Below are positions 6,899-7,783 of a DNA stretch of 7,783 nucleotides, in pieces. The position numbers and the translations under genes were made by a program. Position 1 is the stretch's first letter, and every line of letters begins with the position of its first letter. The stretch covers positions 1 through 7,783 of the forward strand of contig JABDMQ010000012.1 of the NCBI GenBank assembly GCA_013001365.1, written 5' to 3'. Below the pieces are notes generated by a model that had not been told where the DNA came from, searched no databases, and was given only the letters and a program-made list of their open reading frames with translations. Source of the DNA: Flavobacteriaceae bacterium (GTDB taxonomy: Bacteria > Bacteroidota > Bacteroidia > Flavobacteriales > Flavobacteriaceae).

Positions 6899-7246
6899 TC
6901 ACTCCCTTTTAACAAGCGCATAGTAATCCCCTTCTAAAGGTAAATAGCCTTGATCGTACACGAAATAATAAACCGTCCCTGCCTTGGTGGTGTAAATACT
7001 CGTGAAATAATTGAAATCGAATCCTTTCTCGATCATCTTTGCTCTAGACGCTTTTGTCTTTTTGTTAGGGTTTAGGCTTTCAAGGATCCGATAGTTCTTT
7101 CGTAATCTGTTGTTAGTATTTCGAATCAAGTTCTTCGTGTCTTTGTTTACACGATTGTTGTAGGCATTACGACAACCATCGCTACAGAATTTCTTATCTA
7201 TCCTCCCGACTATCTTCTCGCCACATTCAGGACATTTCTTTTCCAT
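6899..7246 (-). CDS. Small zinc-ribbon protein of unknown function
   Basis: The 115-residue protein begins MEKKCPECGEKI and carries a probable zinc site of four cysteines: Cys5 and Cys8 (CPEC), then Cys21 and Cys25 (FCSDGC). The spacing is CxxC-12-CxxxC. A basic, Asn/Lys/Arg-rich helical stretch follows (about residues 26-70, including RNTNNRLRKNYRIL), then a short C-terminal region rich in aromatic residues (about 75-112, with FDFNYFTSIY and VYYFVYDQGY). Charge and zinc ribbon together suggest nucleic-acid or ribosome contact, but that is inference; I know only uncharacterised flavobacterial homologues. Its ATG lies inside the end of the GNAT gene in another frame (20-bp overlap), which points to translational coupling in a two-gene operon. 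There is no terminator-like hairpin in the 6 bp before the CBS stop codon, so its transcript probably runs into that gene on the antisense side. Confidence 0.85.
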   Translation of the reverse strand: MEKKCPECGEKIVGRIDKKFCSDGCRNAYNNRVNKDTKNLIRNTNNRLRKNYRILESLNPNKKTKASRAKMIEKGFDFNYFTSIYTTKAGTVYYFVYDQGYLPLEGDYYALVKRE

Positions 7247-7778
7247 GATCTTCTTTTTTCAATTCGTACCAATTAATCATTTCATCATCAAGAAGAAATT
7301 GCTCAACATACTTCAATCCTATTCGCTTCAATACTTTGTTTGAAGCAATGTTACCTGTTTCGGCTGCACCTACAATCTTATTGAGTTCGAGGTTGCTGAA
7401 TCCAAAATCCAGGCAAGCCAAGGCTGATTCGGTGGCATAACCTTTGTTCCAGAATCGCGGAATCAATCTATATCCGATATCGTAAAAATCTCTTTTTTTA
7501 CCGATTGTTTCTTTATCTCCTGTATTGAATTTCAATCCAGACCAACCAATAAAATTACCACTGGATTTTTCAATGGCCGCGAATCGACCTATTCCTCTTT
7601 TTTCGTATTGATCTCTTATGAATCCCACGACTTCCTCAGCTTCCTTAATAGTACTAATTGGTTTTTTGCCCAGATACTCATGCACCAAAGGATCGGAATC
7701 CAATTCGAAAATGCCTTCAACATCACTTTCTAACAAGTCCCTTAATATCAATCGTTCTGTTTCTAGATAGAAGTTCAT
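7227..7778 (-). CDS. GNAT family N-acetyltransferase (RimJ/RimL-like)
   Basis: The 183-residue protein has the layout of the RimJ/RimL-type acetyltransferase fold. It starts with ETERLILRDLLESD (residues 6-19). The central strand is at about 65-80 (RFAAIEKSSGNFIGWSG). The acetyl-CoA pyrophosphate loop is RFWNKGYATES at 108-118, the degenerate R/QxxGxG/A motif with Gly113 and Ala115. A motif-B-like stretch (GNIASNKVLKRIGLKYV, 142-158) completes the core. It would transfer an acetyl group from acetyl-CoA to an amine; the substrate (protein N-terminus, antibiotic or metabolite) cannot be read from the sequence. The ATG at 7778 is very near the window edge, so upstream signals are not visible, and an in-frame extension is possible but unlikely given the usual ETERLxLR start. 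It overlaps the zinc-ribbon gene by 20 bp, so the two are probably co-transcribed. Confidence 0.92.
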   Translation of the reverse strand: MNFYLETERLILRDLLESDVEGIFELDSDPLVHEYLGKKPISTIKEAEEVVGFIRDQYEKRGIGRFAAIEKSSGNFIGWSGLKFNTGDKETIGKKRDFYDIGYRLIPRFWNKGYATESALACLDFGFSNLELNKIVGAAETGNIASNKVLKRIGLKYVEQFLLDDEMINWYELKKEDHGKEMS

Positions 7779-7783
7779 TATTG

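Noticed and set aside
6899..7778. Toxin-antitoxin pair made of a GNAT toxin and a small partner
   Set aside because: Known GNAT toxins pair with ribbon-helix-helix antitoxins, usually encoded upstream. Here the partner is a downstream zinc ribbon, and the enzyme has a RimJ/RimL-like N-terminus.
1..7783. Mobile element, CRISPR array, tRNA, riboswitch or horizontally acquired island
   Set aside because: I saw no transposase, integrase, regularly spaced repeats, tRNA-like cloverleaf or abrupt change in base use. All larger spacers are under 150 bp.

Overview
The window looks like chromosomal DNA of a Flavobacteriaceae-type Bacteroidota. The evidence is a moderately AT-rich composition, starts without strong Shine-Dalgarno sequences (A/T-rich leaders instead), Bacteroidota-type TAnnTTTG -7 boxes upstream of several genes, lipoprotein signals with charged residues just after the cysteine, and protein sequences that read like flavobacterial families. 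I see no tRNA or rRNA gene, insertion sequence, CRISPR array, phage gene or base-composition break. It reads as ordinary core genome.

Layout. Positions 1-347 (minus) hold the N-terminal third of an SDR-type L-threonine 3-dehydrogenase, cut by the window edge. A 149-bp divergent intergenic region with a -7 box on each strand separates it from a plus-strand pair: a small lipoprotein of unknown function (497-1024) and a large M13/neprilysin-family zinc metallopeptidase lipoprotein (1113-3173). A symmetric, probably bidirectional hairpin terminator (3194-3225) divides this pair from a minus-strand pair: a polytopic M28-family zinc peptidase (4003-6330) and, downstream of it, a secreted TPR-like protein (3244-3930). 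A 100-bp divergent region then leads to a plus-strand two-CBS-domain protein (6431-6892). Last comes a minus-strand operon of a GNAT acetyltransferase (7227-7778) overlapping a small zinc-ribbon protein (6899-7246). The zinc-ribbon gene ends only 6 bp from the convergent CBS gene.

How the genes may work together. The centre of the window contains two independent zinc peptidases whose catalytic domains are predicted outside the cytoplasm: one lipid-anchored, one anchored by many membrane helices. Each has an exported partner of unknown or scaffold-like type beside it. This suits a peptide-scavenging or envelope-proteolysis role in a polymer-degrading bacterium, and the neighbouring threonine dehydrogenase would fit amino-acid catabolism, but any functional link between these units is inference. 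The CBS and GNAT/zinc-ribbon genes appear unrelated. I found no convincing previously undescribed multi-gene system. The least explained items are the 175-residue lipoprotein, the C-terminal domain of the M28 protein with its TPR neighbour, and the zinc-ribbon protein.
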